The notes below the pieces were generated by a model that did no database searches, was not told the origin of the DNA, and saw only the letters and a list, made by a program, of their open reading frames with translations. Positions 46,952 to 54,571 of a stretch of DNA of 64,000 nucleotides are shown here, piece after piece. Source of the DNA: Blastomonas fulva (lineage in GTDB: Bacteria > Pseudomonadota > Alphaproteobacteria > Sphingomonadales > Sphingomonadaceae); contig NZ_CP020083.1 in the NCBI RefSeq assembly GCF_003431825.1, positions 682,001-746,000 on the forward strand, given 5' to 3'. The translations under genes were made by a program, and so were the position numbers. Positions within the stretch are counted from its first letter, which is position 1, and every line of letters begins with the position of its first letter.

Positions 46952-47721
46952 CGCGTCGCTCCGGGCATGGCAGCAATCAGCCCTCGGGTGTAGGGGTGTC
47001 GGGGGCTGTCGAAAACATCATCGGTTGGTCCGCTTTCCACAATCTGACCGCCCGTGATGACATGCACATGGTGGCACAGGTGGCGCACCACATCGAGATC
47101 ATGGCTGATGAACAGGTAAGCCAGCCCGCGCGCGGCCTGCAACGCCAGCAGCAGGTTGAGGATCTGCGCCTGCACCACCAGATCGAGCGCCGAGGTCGGC
47201 TCGTCGAGCAGGATGAGATCGGGGTCTACTGCCAGCGCGCGGGCGATGGCGATCCGCTGGCGCTGCCCGCCCGAAAGCTCGTGCGGACGGCGCAATGCCA
47301 TTGCCGGATCGAGGCCGACATCGGCCAGCAATTCTGCCACCCGCTCGCGTCGCTCGGCGCGGGAACCGATGCCGTGGATCGCCATCCCCTCGGCAATGAT
47401 GGCGCCGATGGTGAGGAACGGATTGAGCGAGCCCACGGGATCTTGAAACACAATCTGGATGCGGCGGCAGTGTTCGCGGGGGCGGGCGCCAGGCGCGATC
47501 GGTACTCGCTCTCCTGACAGCCGCAGGTCGCCCGTTGCGCCCTCGGCCAAGCCGGCGATCACCCGCGCAAGGCTTGATTTGCCCGATCCGGATTCGCCGA
47601 TCACGCCCACGCATTCGCCACGAGCGACCGACAGGCTCACCCCGTCCAGCGCCGCGAACCGGGCAAGACCGCGGCGATAGGTGAGCCGCGCATCGGCGAG
47701 TTCGAGCAGCGCGGCGGTCAT
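46948..47721 (-). CDS. Peptide ABC transporter ATP-binding protein (DppF/OppF type)
   Basis: ATPase of 257 residues: Walker A GESGSGKSS, the Opp-type FQDPVGSLNPFLTIG, signature LSGGQRQRIAIARAL, Walker B LILLDEPTSALD and the H-loop ISHDL. C-terminal PYTRGLIAAMPG is typical of the Opp/Dpp ATPases. It pairs with the ATPase encoded upstream; overlap is ATGA on one side and GTGA on the other. Confidence 0.93.
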   Translation of the reverse strand: MTAALLELADARLTYRRGLARFAALDGVSLSVARGECVGVIGESGSGKSSLARVIAGLAEGATGDLRLSGERVPIAPGARPREHCRRIQIVFQDPVGSLNPFLTIGAIIAEGMAIHGIGSRAERRERVAELLADVGLDPAMALRRPHELSGGQRQRIAIARALAVDPDLILLDEPTSALDLVVQAQILNLLLALQAARGLAYLFISHDLDVVRHLCHHVHVITGGQIVESGPTDDVFDSPRHPYTRGLIAAMPGATR

Positions 47722-48527
47722 GCCTCGGGCACCGGCAAAGGCATATGCGGCGGGGAGTTTGCGGGCAGAGCGGCGATCAGTGCACGCGTGTAAACGTGGC
47801 GGGGCGCGGCCAGTACCTCGGCTGCCGTGCCGCTCTCGACAATCGCGCCGTACCGCATCACCGCCACTTTGTCTGCATAGCGGCGCACCAGCGGCAAGTT
47901 GTGGCTGATCAGCAGCACGCCTGCACCCTCATTACGCGCCCGCGACACCAGCAGATCGAGCACCTCGCCTTGCGCGCTCATGTCGAGCGCGGTGGTGGGC
48001 TCGTCCGCGATAATCAGCCGCGGCCCCAGCGCAAAGGCGAGCGCGATCAGCACCCGCTGCAATTGCCCACCACTGAGCTGGAACGGATAAGAGCCGAGGA
48101 TGCGCGGGGGATCGGCGATCATCACCGAGGCCAGCGCGTCCTCCGCCAACTGCCGCCGCGTATTCGAATCACCCTTGCGGTGGTAGCCCAGCACAAGATC
48201 GATCTGCCGTCCGATCCGCAGGGTGGGATTGAGCGCCGCCATGGGTTCCTGCGGGATCAGCGCGATCGTGCTTCCGCAAAGGGCCCGGCGTTGCCCCGAA
48301 GGCAGCGCCAGCAGATCATCGCCGCCCAGCGCAATCCGCCCCGCCTCCACCCTCGCGGCCGGATCGAGCAGGCCCAGCACCGCCATGCCGAGCGTCGATT
48401 TGCCCGACCCGGATTCACCCACCAAACCCAGCACCTCGCCCGCAGCCAGCGTCAGCGATATGTCCTGCACCACCGGTTCGGTGCCATAGGCCACCGTCAG
48501 GCCTTCGATCGCCAGCAAGGCGTTCAC
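47718..48527 (-). CDS. Peptide ABC transporter ATP-binding protein (DppD/OppD type)
   Basis: ATPase of 269 residues: Walker A GESGSGKST, Q-loop IPQEPMAALNPTLRIG, signature LSGGQLQRVLIALAFA, Walker B LIIADEPTTALD and H-loop ISHNL. The GTG start at 48527 overlaps the stop of the permease gene (GTGA), so initiation is coupled. The Cys-rich C-terminal 4Fe-4S motif of some DppD proteins is absent. Second ATPase subunit of the importer. Confidence 0.92.
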   Translation of the reverse strand: MNALLAIEGLTVAYGTEPVVQDISLTLAAGEVLGLVGESGSGKSTLGMAVLGLLDPAARVEAGRIALGGDDLLALPSGQRRALCGSTIALIPQEPMAALNPTLRIGRQIDLVLGYHRKGDSNTRRQLAEDALASVMIADPPRILGSYPFQLSGGQLQRVLIALAFALGPRLIIADEPTTALDMSAQGEVLDLLVSRARNEGAGVLLISHNLPLVRRYADKVAVMRYGAIVESGTAAEVLAAPRHVYTRALIAALPANSPPHMPLPVPEA

Positions 48528-49339
48528 CGCCCGCCCCCGCGCGGATCGAGCCAGTCGCGCAGACCGTCGCCAAGCACCACGAAGCCCAGCGCCGAGACCG
48601 CCACCGCAAGTCCAGGGAGCACGGCGGCCCACCATTCATACATGATGGTGTTGCGCCCCTCGAAGATCAGCGCCCCCCATTCGGGCGTCGGCGGCTGAGC
48701 GCCCAGCCCGATAAAGGACAGCGCCGAGGCCGCGACCAGCGCGGTGCCAAGCGCGGTCGAAGCGAGGGTCGCGAACAGCGGGGCGATGTTGGGCAGGATA
48801 TGCACCGCCAGCAGCCGCCATGCAGGCGCGCCATTCGCTCTGGCGGCAAGCACGAAAGGCCGCTCGCGCAGGGACAATGCCTCGCTGCGGAACAGCCTCA
48901 GGTACAGGGGAACACCCAGCCCGCCGAGGATCGTTACGAGGTTTACCAGGCTGGGCCCGACTGCCGCCGCCAGCGCCAGCGCGATCACGAGGGAGGGGAT
49001 CGCCAGCGCTACGTCGACCAGTCGCATCGCGATCCGGTCGACCCAGCCTCCCGCCATACCAACCGCGCAGCCCAGCAGCGCGCCTGCGCCCATCCCGATT
49101 GCGACGATGCCGAAGGCCACGCCAAGCGAGGTGCGTCCGCCATAGAGGATCCGCGCAAACAGATCGCGGCCGAGATTGTCGGTTCCTGCCCAATGCCGGG
49201 CCGACGGCGGCTCGAGGATCGCCCCGGTATCGACCTCGTTCGGGCCATAGCTGGTCAGTAGCGGCGCCAGCAGCGCCAGCAGCACCATTAGCGCAACGAT
49301 CCCGCCACCGATGATGATGGATCGCCGCGCGCCGCTCAT
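48524..49339 (-). CDS. Peptide ABC transporter permease (DppC/OppC type)
   Basis: Inner-membrane permease of 271 residues. It carries the N-terminal HWAGTDNLGRDLFARILYGG motif that marks DppC proteins and the EAA loop ANGAPAWRLLAVHILPNIAP. Five to six TM segments. Coupled by overlap to both neighbours (ATGA upstream, GTGA downstream). Confidence 0.93.
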   Translation of the reverse strand: MSGARRSIIIGGGIVALMVLLALLAPLLTSYGPNEVDTGAILEPPSARHWAGTDNLGRDLFARILYGGRTSLGVAFGIVAIGMGAGALLGCAVGMAGGWVDRIAMRLVDVALAIPSLVIALALAAAVGPSLVNLVTILGGLGVPLYLRLFRSEALSLRERPFVLAARANGAPAWRLLAVHILPNIAPLFATLASTALGTALVAASALSFIGLGAQPPTPEWGALIFEGRNTIMYEWWAAVLPGLAVAVSALGFVVLGDGLRDWLDPRGGGR

Positions 49340-50337
49340 GCCGGGCGCACCTGTGGATCTATCAGGCCCAGGGCAACGTCGGCCACGGTGTTCACCAGCA
49401 CATAGGCGATGGCGGTCAGCACCGCGAAACCCATGATGACCGGAAAATCGAGCGCGAAGATCGATTGCACCACATAGTGCCCCGCCCCCGGCCAGCCGAA
49501 CACGGTTTCAAGGCTGACCGATCCGAACAGCATCATGGCGATCGACGCAGCGACCAGCGTGACCAGCGGGGTCAGTGCGTTGCGCAAAGCATGGCGCCAC
49601 AGGATCGTGCGCTCCGGAAGCCCGCTCGCTCGCGCCATCCGGACATAGTCGGACGCCAGCACCGCACGCATCTGGTTGCGCACCAGACGGGCGAGCGGCC
49701 CGGCTTCCAGCAATGCGAGCGACAGCACCGGCAGGGCTAGGTGAGCCGCCGCCGCTGCCAGCGCCTGAAGATCGAAGGCAAGCAGAGAGTCCATCAGCAG
49801 GAAGCCGGTCACCCGAGGCGGTGGGTCGCCAGTGAATCGGCCCGAGGCGGGGAACCATTCGAGCTGGCGATAGAACACGATCACCATCACCAGCCCGAGC
49901 CAGAAGGGCGGCACCGAAATCCCCGCCACCGACAGTCCCGAGACCGTCCGGTCCAGCCACCCGCCACGCTTCACCGCAGCCCCGATGCCGATCGGAATAC
50001 CGACCAGCAGCGACAGCAAAAGCGCGCTGCCCATCAGTTCGATCGAGGCCGGCGCACGGGAGAGGATCTCGCCCAGCACCGGCTCGCCCGAAACATTGGA
50101 GGTGCCAAGGTCAAAGCGCAGCAGATCGCCGAGATAGCGCGCATATTGGTGCCAAAGCGGCAGATCGAGTCCAAGCTCGGCGCGCAGGGTCGCCACAGCT
50201 TCCCCGGAGGCGGCGGGCCCCGCCATCATCCGCGCCGGATCGCCCGGAGCAAGATGGGCAATCGCAAAGGTAATGAGGGAAACACCGACCAGCACCAGCG
50301 CAAGAAAAACCAGCCGTTGCAGGACGAAGCGCGCCAC
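49336..50337 (-). CDS. Peptide ABC transporter permease (DppB/OppB type)
   Basis: Inner-membrane permease of 333 residues: N-terminal LVGVSLITFAIAHLAPGDPA, LGLDLPLWHQYARYLGDLLR, and the EAA loop RASGLPERTILWRHALRNAL, all hallmarks of DppB. Its GTG start at 50337 shares one base with the TAG stop of the CPBP protease gene, so the membrane protease and transporter are translated together. Confidence 0.93.
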   Translation of the reverse strand: MARFVLQRLVFLALVLVGVSLITFAIAHLAPGDPARMMAGPAASGEAVATLRAELGLDLPLWHQYARYLGDLLRFDLGTSNVSGEPVLGEILSRAPASIELMGSALLLSLLVGIPIGIGAAVKRGGWLDRTVSGLSVAGISVPPFWLGLVMVIVFYRQLEWFPASGRFTGDPPPRVTGFLLMDSLLAFDLQALAAAAAHLALPVLSLALLEAGPLARLVRNQMRAVLASDYVRMARASGLPERTILWRHALRNALTPLVTLVAASIAMMLFGSVSLETVFGWPGAGHYVVQSIFALDFPVIMGFAVLTAIAYVLVNTVADVALGLIDPQVRPA

Positions 50338-51281
50338 TACTCAGGCTCGCGGGCTGGATTGCCGGGCAGTCGCCCCAATTGGCGACCGGCGGCAAGGGCG
50401 ATCACAAGCGCCAGCATGAACAGGATCAGCGTGCGCAGGTCGATCAGGCCGAAGCTGGGGGCGACATGGTCGCTGAGCGCCTTGGACCACAAGTTGGTGC
50501 CGCCATGCACCAGCACCGCCGGCCAGACCGATCCGCCCGCAAGATTGACGCAGTATCCCGCAACAACCGCCAGCGCGAGGCACAGCGCCCAGAACACGCC
50601 CTGTGTCAACAGGAAGCTTCCCGGATCGACGCCGCCCAGCAGGGTCAGCACCTCGCGCGGCAGATGCCACGCCCAGTGCAGCGTCCCAAGAAGCATTGCC
50701 GCGCGCAGCGGGTGCTTCATCGCCGCTTGCAGGAGCGGCCAGGCAAACCCGCGCCAGCCCAGTTCCTCCAGCGTCCCGCCTTCGTCCATCAGCAGGCCGA
50801 CTGCCGCACCCAGCAACACGCTTCCGCCGAACATCGCGAGCCGATCAGTGATAGTGGTGCCCGGCCCGGCGACGAAGTCATAGGCGGCAAACCCGGCGGC
50901 ATAGACTGCCAGCATGCCGCAATAGACCGCTATGGCTCTGCGCCTTGTGGTGTTTGCTCCGACAGGGCGCAGCCTGCTTGCGAGCACCTTCAGACCGCCT
51001 CCGCCGCCCCGCGCCGCCACTATCACCGCAGAGATGCTAGGCGCAGCAGCGAAGATGAACACCCCCAGCAGATCGGGCCGCGCCAGCGCATGGGGGAGCA
51101 TCGAGGCGATGTTGATATACTGGCCGCTGGCATAGATGCCGGTGACCATCTCGCCCAGCATCCCTGCCGATGCCGGATCGGTAGTGAAGCGGTACACCGT
51201 CCAGACCATCACCAGCGAGGCGATGAGGAGTGCAAGCAGGTAGAAAGCGAGCACGGGCCGCCTGTGCGAAAACCGGTTCAT
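50337..51281 (-). CDS. CPBP intramembrane glutamic protease, MlrA-like (microcystinase-like)
   Basis: Membrane protein of 314 residues with about eight hydrophobic helices. The CPBP catalytic motifs are Glu172-Glu173 in LEELGWRGFAWPLL, His206 in HWAWHLPRE, and His259/Asn263 in VHGGTNLW. From memory, the microcystin-opening protease MlrA of sphingomonads is 336 residues and uses Glu172, Trp176, His205, His260 and Asn264, with LEELGWRGFA and WAWHLPRD around them. The positions here agree within one residue and Trp176 is conserved; MlrA Trp201 corresponds to His202. The N-terminus (RRPVLAFYLLALLIA) also resembles MlrA. First gene of the transporter operon. ATG at 51281 has GGGGGATC before it. 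CAAX-type activity is the alternative. Confidence 0.8.
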   Translation of the reverse strand: MNRFSHRRPVLAFYLLALLIASLVMVWTVYRFTTDPASAGMLGEMVTGIYASGQYINIASMLPHALARPDLLGVFIFAAAPSISAVIVAARGGGGGLKVLASRLRPVGANTTRRRAIAVYCGMLAVYAAGFAAYDFVAGPGTTITDRLAMFGGSVLLGAAVGLLMDEGGTLEELGWRGFAWPLLQAAMKHPLRAAMLLGTLHWAWHLPREVLTLLGGVDPGSFLLTQGVFWALCLALAVVAGYCVNLAGGSVWPAVLVHGGTNLWSKALSDHVAPSFGLIDLRTLILFMLALVIALAAGRQLGRLPGNPAREPE

Positions 51282-51335
51282 GAGATCCCCCGATGCTGAC
51301 AAGCGAGGCTAACCAAGCCGCGCGGCAAGAGCAAG

Positions 51336-51360
51336 CATAACATAATTGAATTATGCAAAC
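51336..51360. promoter_or_regulatory. TetR-regulon operator, site 2
   Basis: Left arm CATAACATAAT is perfect; the spacer is TGA; the right arm ATTATGCAAAC keeps 7 of 11 consensus positions. It lies 55 bases before the ATG of the CPBP gene and gives the eight-gene operon its own control point. Confidence 0.7.
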
Positions 51361-51363
51361 CGA

Positions 51364-52197
51364 TCAAAGCCCGACCACGCCGTTGGGATTGAACAGGATG
51401 AGGAACGAAATGAAGCGCATCAGCGCTGCCATCGTCGCGAACTCGGCGGACACGGTGCAGGGCCCGGTCTGTTCGATGAAGGGCAGATAGGCGGCCATTT
51501 CGGCCGCCACGCGGGTGCTGAAATCGATCTCCAGCCGATAGGGCCCTTCAAGCCGAAATGGCCTTGGCCTCGGGGTGGTGAGCGCTGATGCGGCGGCGGT
51601 GCTGATCGCGGCGCAGGCTTCGCGCGGGGTTAGGGCGGCGGCGGCGCGGAAGCCGACCGACTGCTTGACAATGCAGGCCACGGCCCCCGGTGCATAAGCT
51701 TTCGCATCGGCGGCAGTCTCGGCATCACCCGTCACCAGAACGACCGGCACGCCGAACTCGCCTGCCAGCGCCGCGTTGAGATAGCCTTCGGACGCGCTCA
51801 CGCCGTTGAGGCGCAGGTCCCGGAACGCCGCGCTGGAATAGGTGTGGGCCAGAATCCCGCCATCGCCCATTGCACCGTTATGGTAGCCGATGAAGAACGC
51901 CGCTTCGATTCCCGGCGTGTCGATCCCTTCCATCTGCAACAGCGCGCGCGGCCAGGATCGCAGAAGACGCACGCCATCGGGCATGACATCGGGAAGGAGG
52001 TTGTGGCCATTGCCGTGGCCATCGACCAACAGCACCTCGTCAAATCCGTGCGCGAGCGCGGCTTCAGCGGCAGCCACGACCTCGCCCGTCATCCACCGGC
52101 GCGCATCCTGCCATTCGAAGCGGTCGGCGGCCAATGCGTGCTGGCTGGCGACGCCGGCGCAACCTTCAATGTCGGCTGATATATAAAGTTTGCGCAT
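51364..52197 (-). CDS. M55 D-aminopeptidase (DppA-like)
   Basis: Zinc aminopeptidase of 277 residues acting on D-amino-acid peptides such as D-Ala-D-Ala. The metal ligands follow the Bacillus DppA pattern: Asp9 and Glu11 in SADIEGCAG, His61 in DGHGNGHNLL, His106 in GYHNGAM and Glu137 in VSASEGYLN. The family forms a self-compartmentalising decamer in the cytoplasm. No signal peptide. Its promoter region carries the best operator of the regulon, shared with the divergent SnoaL-like gene. It stops just before operator site 2. Confidence 0.92.
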   Translation of the reverse strand: MRKLYISADIEGCAGVASQHALAADRFEWQDARRWMTGEVVAAAEAALAHGFDEVLLVDGHGNGHNLLPDVMPDGVRLLRSWPRALLQMEGIDTPGIEAAFFIGYHNGAMGDGGILAHTYSSAAFRDLRLNGVSASEGYLNAALAGEFGVPVVLVTGDAETAADAKAYAPGAVACIVKQSVGFRAAAALTPREACAAISTAAASALTTPRPRPFRLEGPYRLEIDFSTRVAAEMAAYLPFIEQTGPCTVSAEFATMAALMRFISFLILFNPNGVVGL

Positions 52198-52226
52198 CGC
52201 GGTCTTGCCTCACGTCCTGAGCCTTG

Positions 52227-52253
52227 CCATAACATAATCAGATTATGTTATGG
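52227..52253. promoter_or_regulatory. TetR-regulon operator, site 3 (perfect dyad)
   Basis: The arms CCATAACATAAT and ATTATGTTATGG are exact complements separated by CAG. It lies 30 bases before the M55 ATG and 14 bases before the SnoaL-like ATG, so one site can control both divergent genes. It is the reference copy for the other four sites. Confidence 0.85.
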
Positions 52254-52266
52254 AGAGCAAGCCGCG

Positions 52267-52632
52267 ATGCCGTCAGATCCCGCAGAAATCGTCGATGCCC
52301 AGATCCGTGCCTATGAAGCGGGCGATACGGATGCGTTCGCTGCGCTCTATGCCGAAGACGCGGTCTGCGCCGCTCTGCCATCCGGCCGGGTCATCGCCGC
52401 CGGGCGCGCTGAGATTGCCAGGGTGTGGGGCGCGATGTTCGCTCGTTCGAAGCGCGAAGTGACGATTGCCCAGCGGATCATCGACGGACGATATGTCATT
52501 GACGCTGAACAGGTGCGAATTCTTGCGACCGGCCAACTGATCGAAGCAGCAGCGATCTACCTGGTAGGTGAACGGCTGATCGAGCGGGTCTGGTTTCTGG
52601 ATCCACCGCATAGCCCCACCTCGGCCGCCTGA
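52267..52632 (+). CDS. SnoaL/NTF2-like domain protein
   Basis: Small protein of 121 residues with the NTF2-like pattern: VDAQIRAYEAGDTDAFAALY, EDAVCAALPSGRVIAAGRAE, IARVWGAMF and a final beta-sheet (IYLVGERLIERVWFLD). Such proteins are polyketide-cyclase, isomerase or simply binding proteins. It could be an accessory to the peptide pathway because it shares the operator with M55, but no reaction can be assigned. Confidence 0.75.
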   Translation: MPSDPAEIVDAQIRAYEAGDTDAFAALYAEDAVCAALPSGRVIAAGRAEIARVWGAMFARSKREVTIAQRIIDGRYVIDAEQVRILATGQLIEAAAIYLVGERLIERVWFLDPPHSPTSAA

Positions 52633-52665
52633 CATTGCGTCCACCCCGGTTGCGGCCCTTGCACC

Positions 52666-52690
52666 GATAACATAAAGGCGTTAGGCAAAC
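52666..52690. promoter_or_regulatory. TetR-regulon operator, site 5 (imperfect)
   Basis: Left arm GATAACATAAA keeps 9 of 11 consensus positions; the right arm GTTAGGCAAAC is poor against the consensus but matches the right arm of site 2 (ATTATGCAAAC) at 9 of 11. It ends 16 bases before the TetR start and would serve autoregulation. Confidence 0.55.
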
Positions 52691-52706
52691 GTCAGGGTGA
52701 GAAACA

Positions 52707-53366
52707 TTGGCCAGGGTTCTACGTAAGCCAAATCAGACGCCGGGCCACCTCGCTCCGGCTCCCGACACGCGTGGTGATAAAACTCGCCGACAAATCAAGG
52801 CGGTAATCGCTAAGCTTGCGAGCAAGCATGATCTAGCAGACATCTCGCTGGCAGATATCTGCAAGGGCAGCAAGCTCACCACCGGCGCGGTCTATTTCCA
52901 CTTCAAGGGCAAGGACGAGGCAGTCGAGGAGATGGTCATCGACGAGGTCGAGACGATCTATGGCCGCCTTCTCGAGACAGATCATCCCAGCTTTGATGCC
53001 ATGGTGCGGGCGATCATCGCCCAGTGCACCGCCTATGAACGGACAAACGGCCGCCGCAGCCGTGCCATCCAACTGATCATCAACTCGCGACCTCGTGCCT
53101 ATGAAGCATGGATCGCCGCGAGGGCACCGATTATCGAGCGACTGACCACGCTCATAGCCCGCGCTCGCCATGAGGCGGGGCTGGAACAGGATGCCAGCGC
53201 ATTCCTTGCGCTGTTCATCCTCAATTCGATCGAGGATCTCGGCATGGATGTGTTTCAGTGGGGCAATCCGACGCTCAAGCCTTATGCCGAACAGCCTGAG
53301 GATTGGATAGCACGGCAGACCGCGCTCTGGTCCCATGCCATCCTGGCGCCGATCCCGAAACTCTAG
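52707..53366 (+). CDS. TetR/AcrR-family regulator of the peptide island
   Basis: Regulator of 219 residues. The N-terminal HTH (about residues 28-72) reads RRQIKAVIAKLASKHDLADI, SLADICKGSKLTTGAVYFHF and KGKDEAVEEM, the classic TetR form. The C-terminal helical domain (TAYERTNGRRSRAIQLIINS onward) should bind the inducer. The start is TTG at 52707, since the first Met codon lies beyond the HTH. It lies in the middle of the five operators. It converges with the S12 hydrolase gene, the ends overlapping by 4 bases. Confidence 0.9.
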   Translation: MARVLRKPNQTPGHLAPAPDTRGDKTRRQIKAVIAKLASKHDLADISLADICKGSKLTTGAVYFHFKGKDEAVEEMVIDEVETIYGRLLETDHPSFDAMVRAIIAQCTAYERTNGRRSRAIQLIINSRPRAYEAWIAARAPIIERLTTLIARARHEAGLEQDASAFLALFILNSIEDLGMDVFQWGNPTLKPYAEQPEDWIARQTALWSHAILAPIPKL

Positions 53367-54571
53367 CGCTTGCCGGTGATCACGCGGCCCGCGAGATCGC
53401 GCAGAGACTGGTTGATGTCGGGGCCGTGATCCGTATTGAACTGCACCGCTGCGGCGAACCCATGATCGATGAAATAGCCGACATTCGAGGTATAGCCGGG
53501 AAAGAACCCCGAATGGCTGATGTATCGCCCGAATTCGGCGCGCTCGTTGATGAAGATGCCGAGACCGTAGGATGATGTGACTTCGGCGGTCTTGACGACC
53601 GGCAGGCTCGATCCGGTCATCTGTGCGAAGCTTGCGGGCGAGACGATTTGCCCGTGCGCCAGCTTCCAGTAAAACCGGGCAAGGGCACGCGGGGTCAGCG
53701 CCAGGCCGCCGCCGGTGTATTCAAGCGAAGGATCGTGCCGCAGCACGCCGGTCTCGTCCGTGGTGCGTCCGGTCATGCCCGCCATGGCCGCAATGACATC
53801 GCCTCGCGCATAGCCTGCCGCCAGTCGCTCGATAGTCCGGGTGTTGGCCGGGGTGACATCGTCATGAGGATCGCCAAGCTTGGCCAGCACCCGCTCGGTC
53901 AGCAGATCGTAATAGGACCGGCCTGTGATCTTCTCGGCCGTGATCCCGGCTAGGTGATAGTGCAGGTCGGAATAGGCATGCGCCGCCCCGGGCGCATTCA
54001 GTGGCGCTGCGTCAAGAATGAAGGACAGCATCTTGCGCGGGGAATAGGCGATATCTTTCCCGGTCATCGCATCCCAGATGTAACTGCGCATGAAGGCACC
54101 CACATCAAGGAACTGCGGAAATCCAGCCCCGTGCATTAGCAACATCCGCAAGTTGAGCGCCTTGGCATTGGGCAGGCGCACGAACCAGCTTTCGTCGGCA
54201 AACACTTGTGCAATGGGCGCGTCGAGATCCAGGACACCCTCCTGTGCCAGCGAGACCAGCGTGGCGGCGCAGAACGTCTTGCCGGTGCTGCCCGACATGA
54301 GCCGTGTGGAATTGGTCATGGCGAGCCCCGCCTGCGGATCGGCCAGCCCATTGGCAACGGTAATGATTCGCGCATCCGGCGTGACCACGGCTGCCGAGAC
54401 ACCGGGCGTCATGCGGGTTGCAAGCGCCGAGGACGCGAAACCAGAAATCGCCGAGCCCGTTTTGCTTTCCGCTGCCAGGCCAATGCCCAGCGGCGAGCCG
54501 AACGGCAGCGCGGCCAGCGCGAGCCCCGCCCCTCCCAGCAGCTTCCGCCGCGAAATGTCCGTGACTGTCAT
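53363..54571 (-). CDS. TAT-exported S12 serine hydrolase (beta-lactamase fold)
   Basis: Protein of 402 residues with a twin-arginine signal (SRRKLLGGAGLALAALPFG), so probably periplasmic. The penicillin-binding motifs are Ser95-Thr-Gly-Lys98 (SGSTGK), Tyr200-Ser-Asp202 (AYSD, in place of YxN) and His353 in SHSGFFPGY. The fold includes D-alanyl-D-alanine carboxypeptidases, esterases and the microcystin-pathway peptidase MlrB. A peptidase acting on D-residue peptides before import is plausible. The start overlaps the deacylase stop (ATGA). Confidence 0.82.
   Translation of the reverse strand: MTVTDISRRKLLGGAGLALAALPFGSPLGIGLAAESKTGSAISGFASSALATRMTPGVSAAVVTPDARIITVANGLADPQAGLAMTNSTRLMSGSTGKTFCAATLVSLAQEGVLDLDAPIAQVFADESWFVRLPNAKALNLRMLLMHGAGFPQFLDVGAFMRSYIWDAMTGKDIAYSPRKMLSFILDAAPLNAPGAAHAYSDLHYHLAGITAEKITGRSYYDLLTERVLAKLGDPHDDVTPANTRTIERLAAGYARGDVIAAMAGMTGRTTDETGVLRHDPSLEYTGGGLALTPRALARFYWKLAHGQIVSPASFAQMTGSSLPVVKTAEVTSSYGLGIFINERAEFGRYISHSGFFPGYTSNVGYFIDHGFAAAVQFNTDHGPDINQSLRDLAGRVITGKR

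Noticed and set aside
42790..50337. Ordinary dipeptide (Dpp) or heme uptake locus
   Set aside because: The importer alone would allow this, but the coupled MlrA-like protease, DAP-type enzyme and shared operator with D-amino-acid enzymes make a generic dipeptide role less likely. It remains possible.
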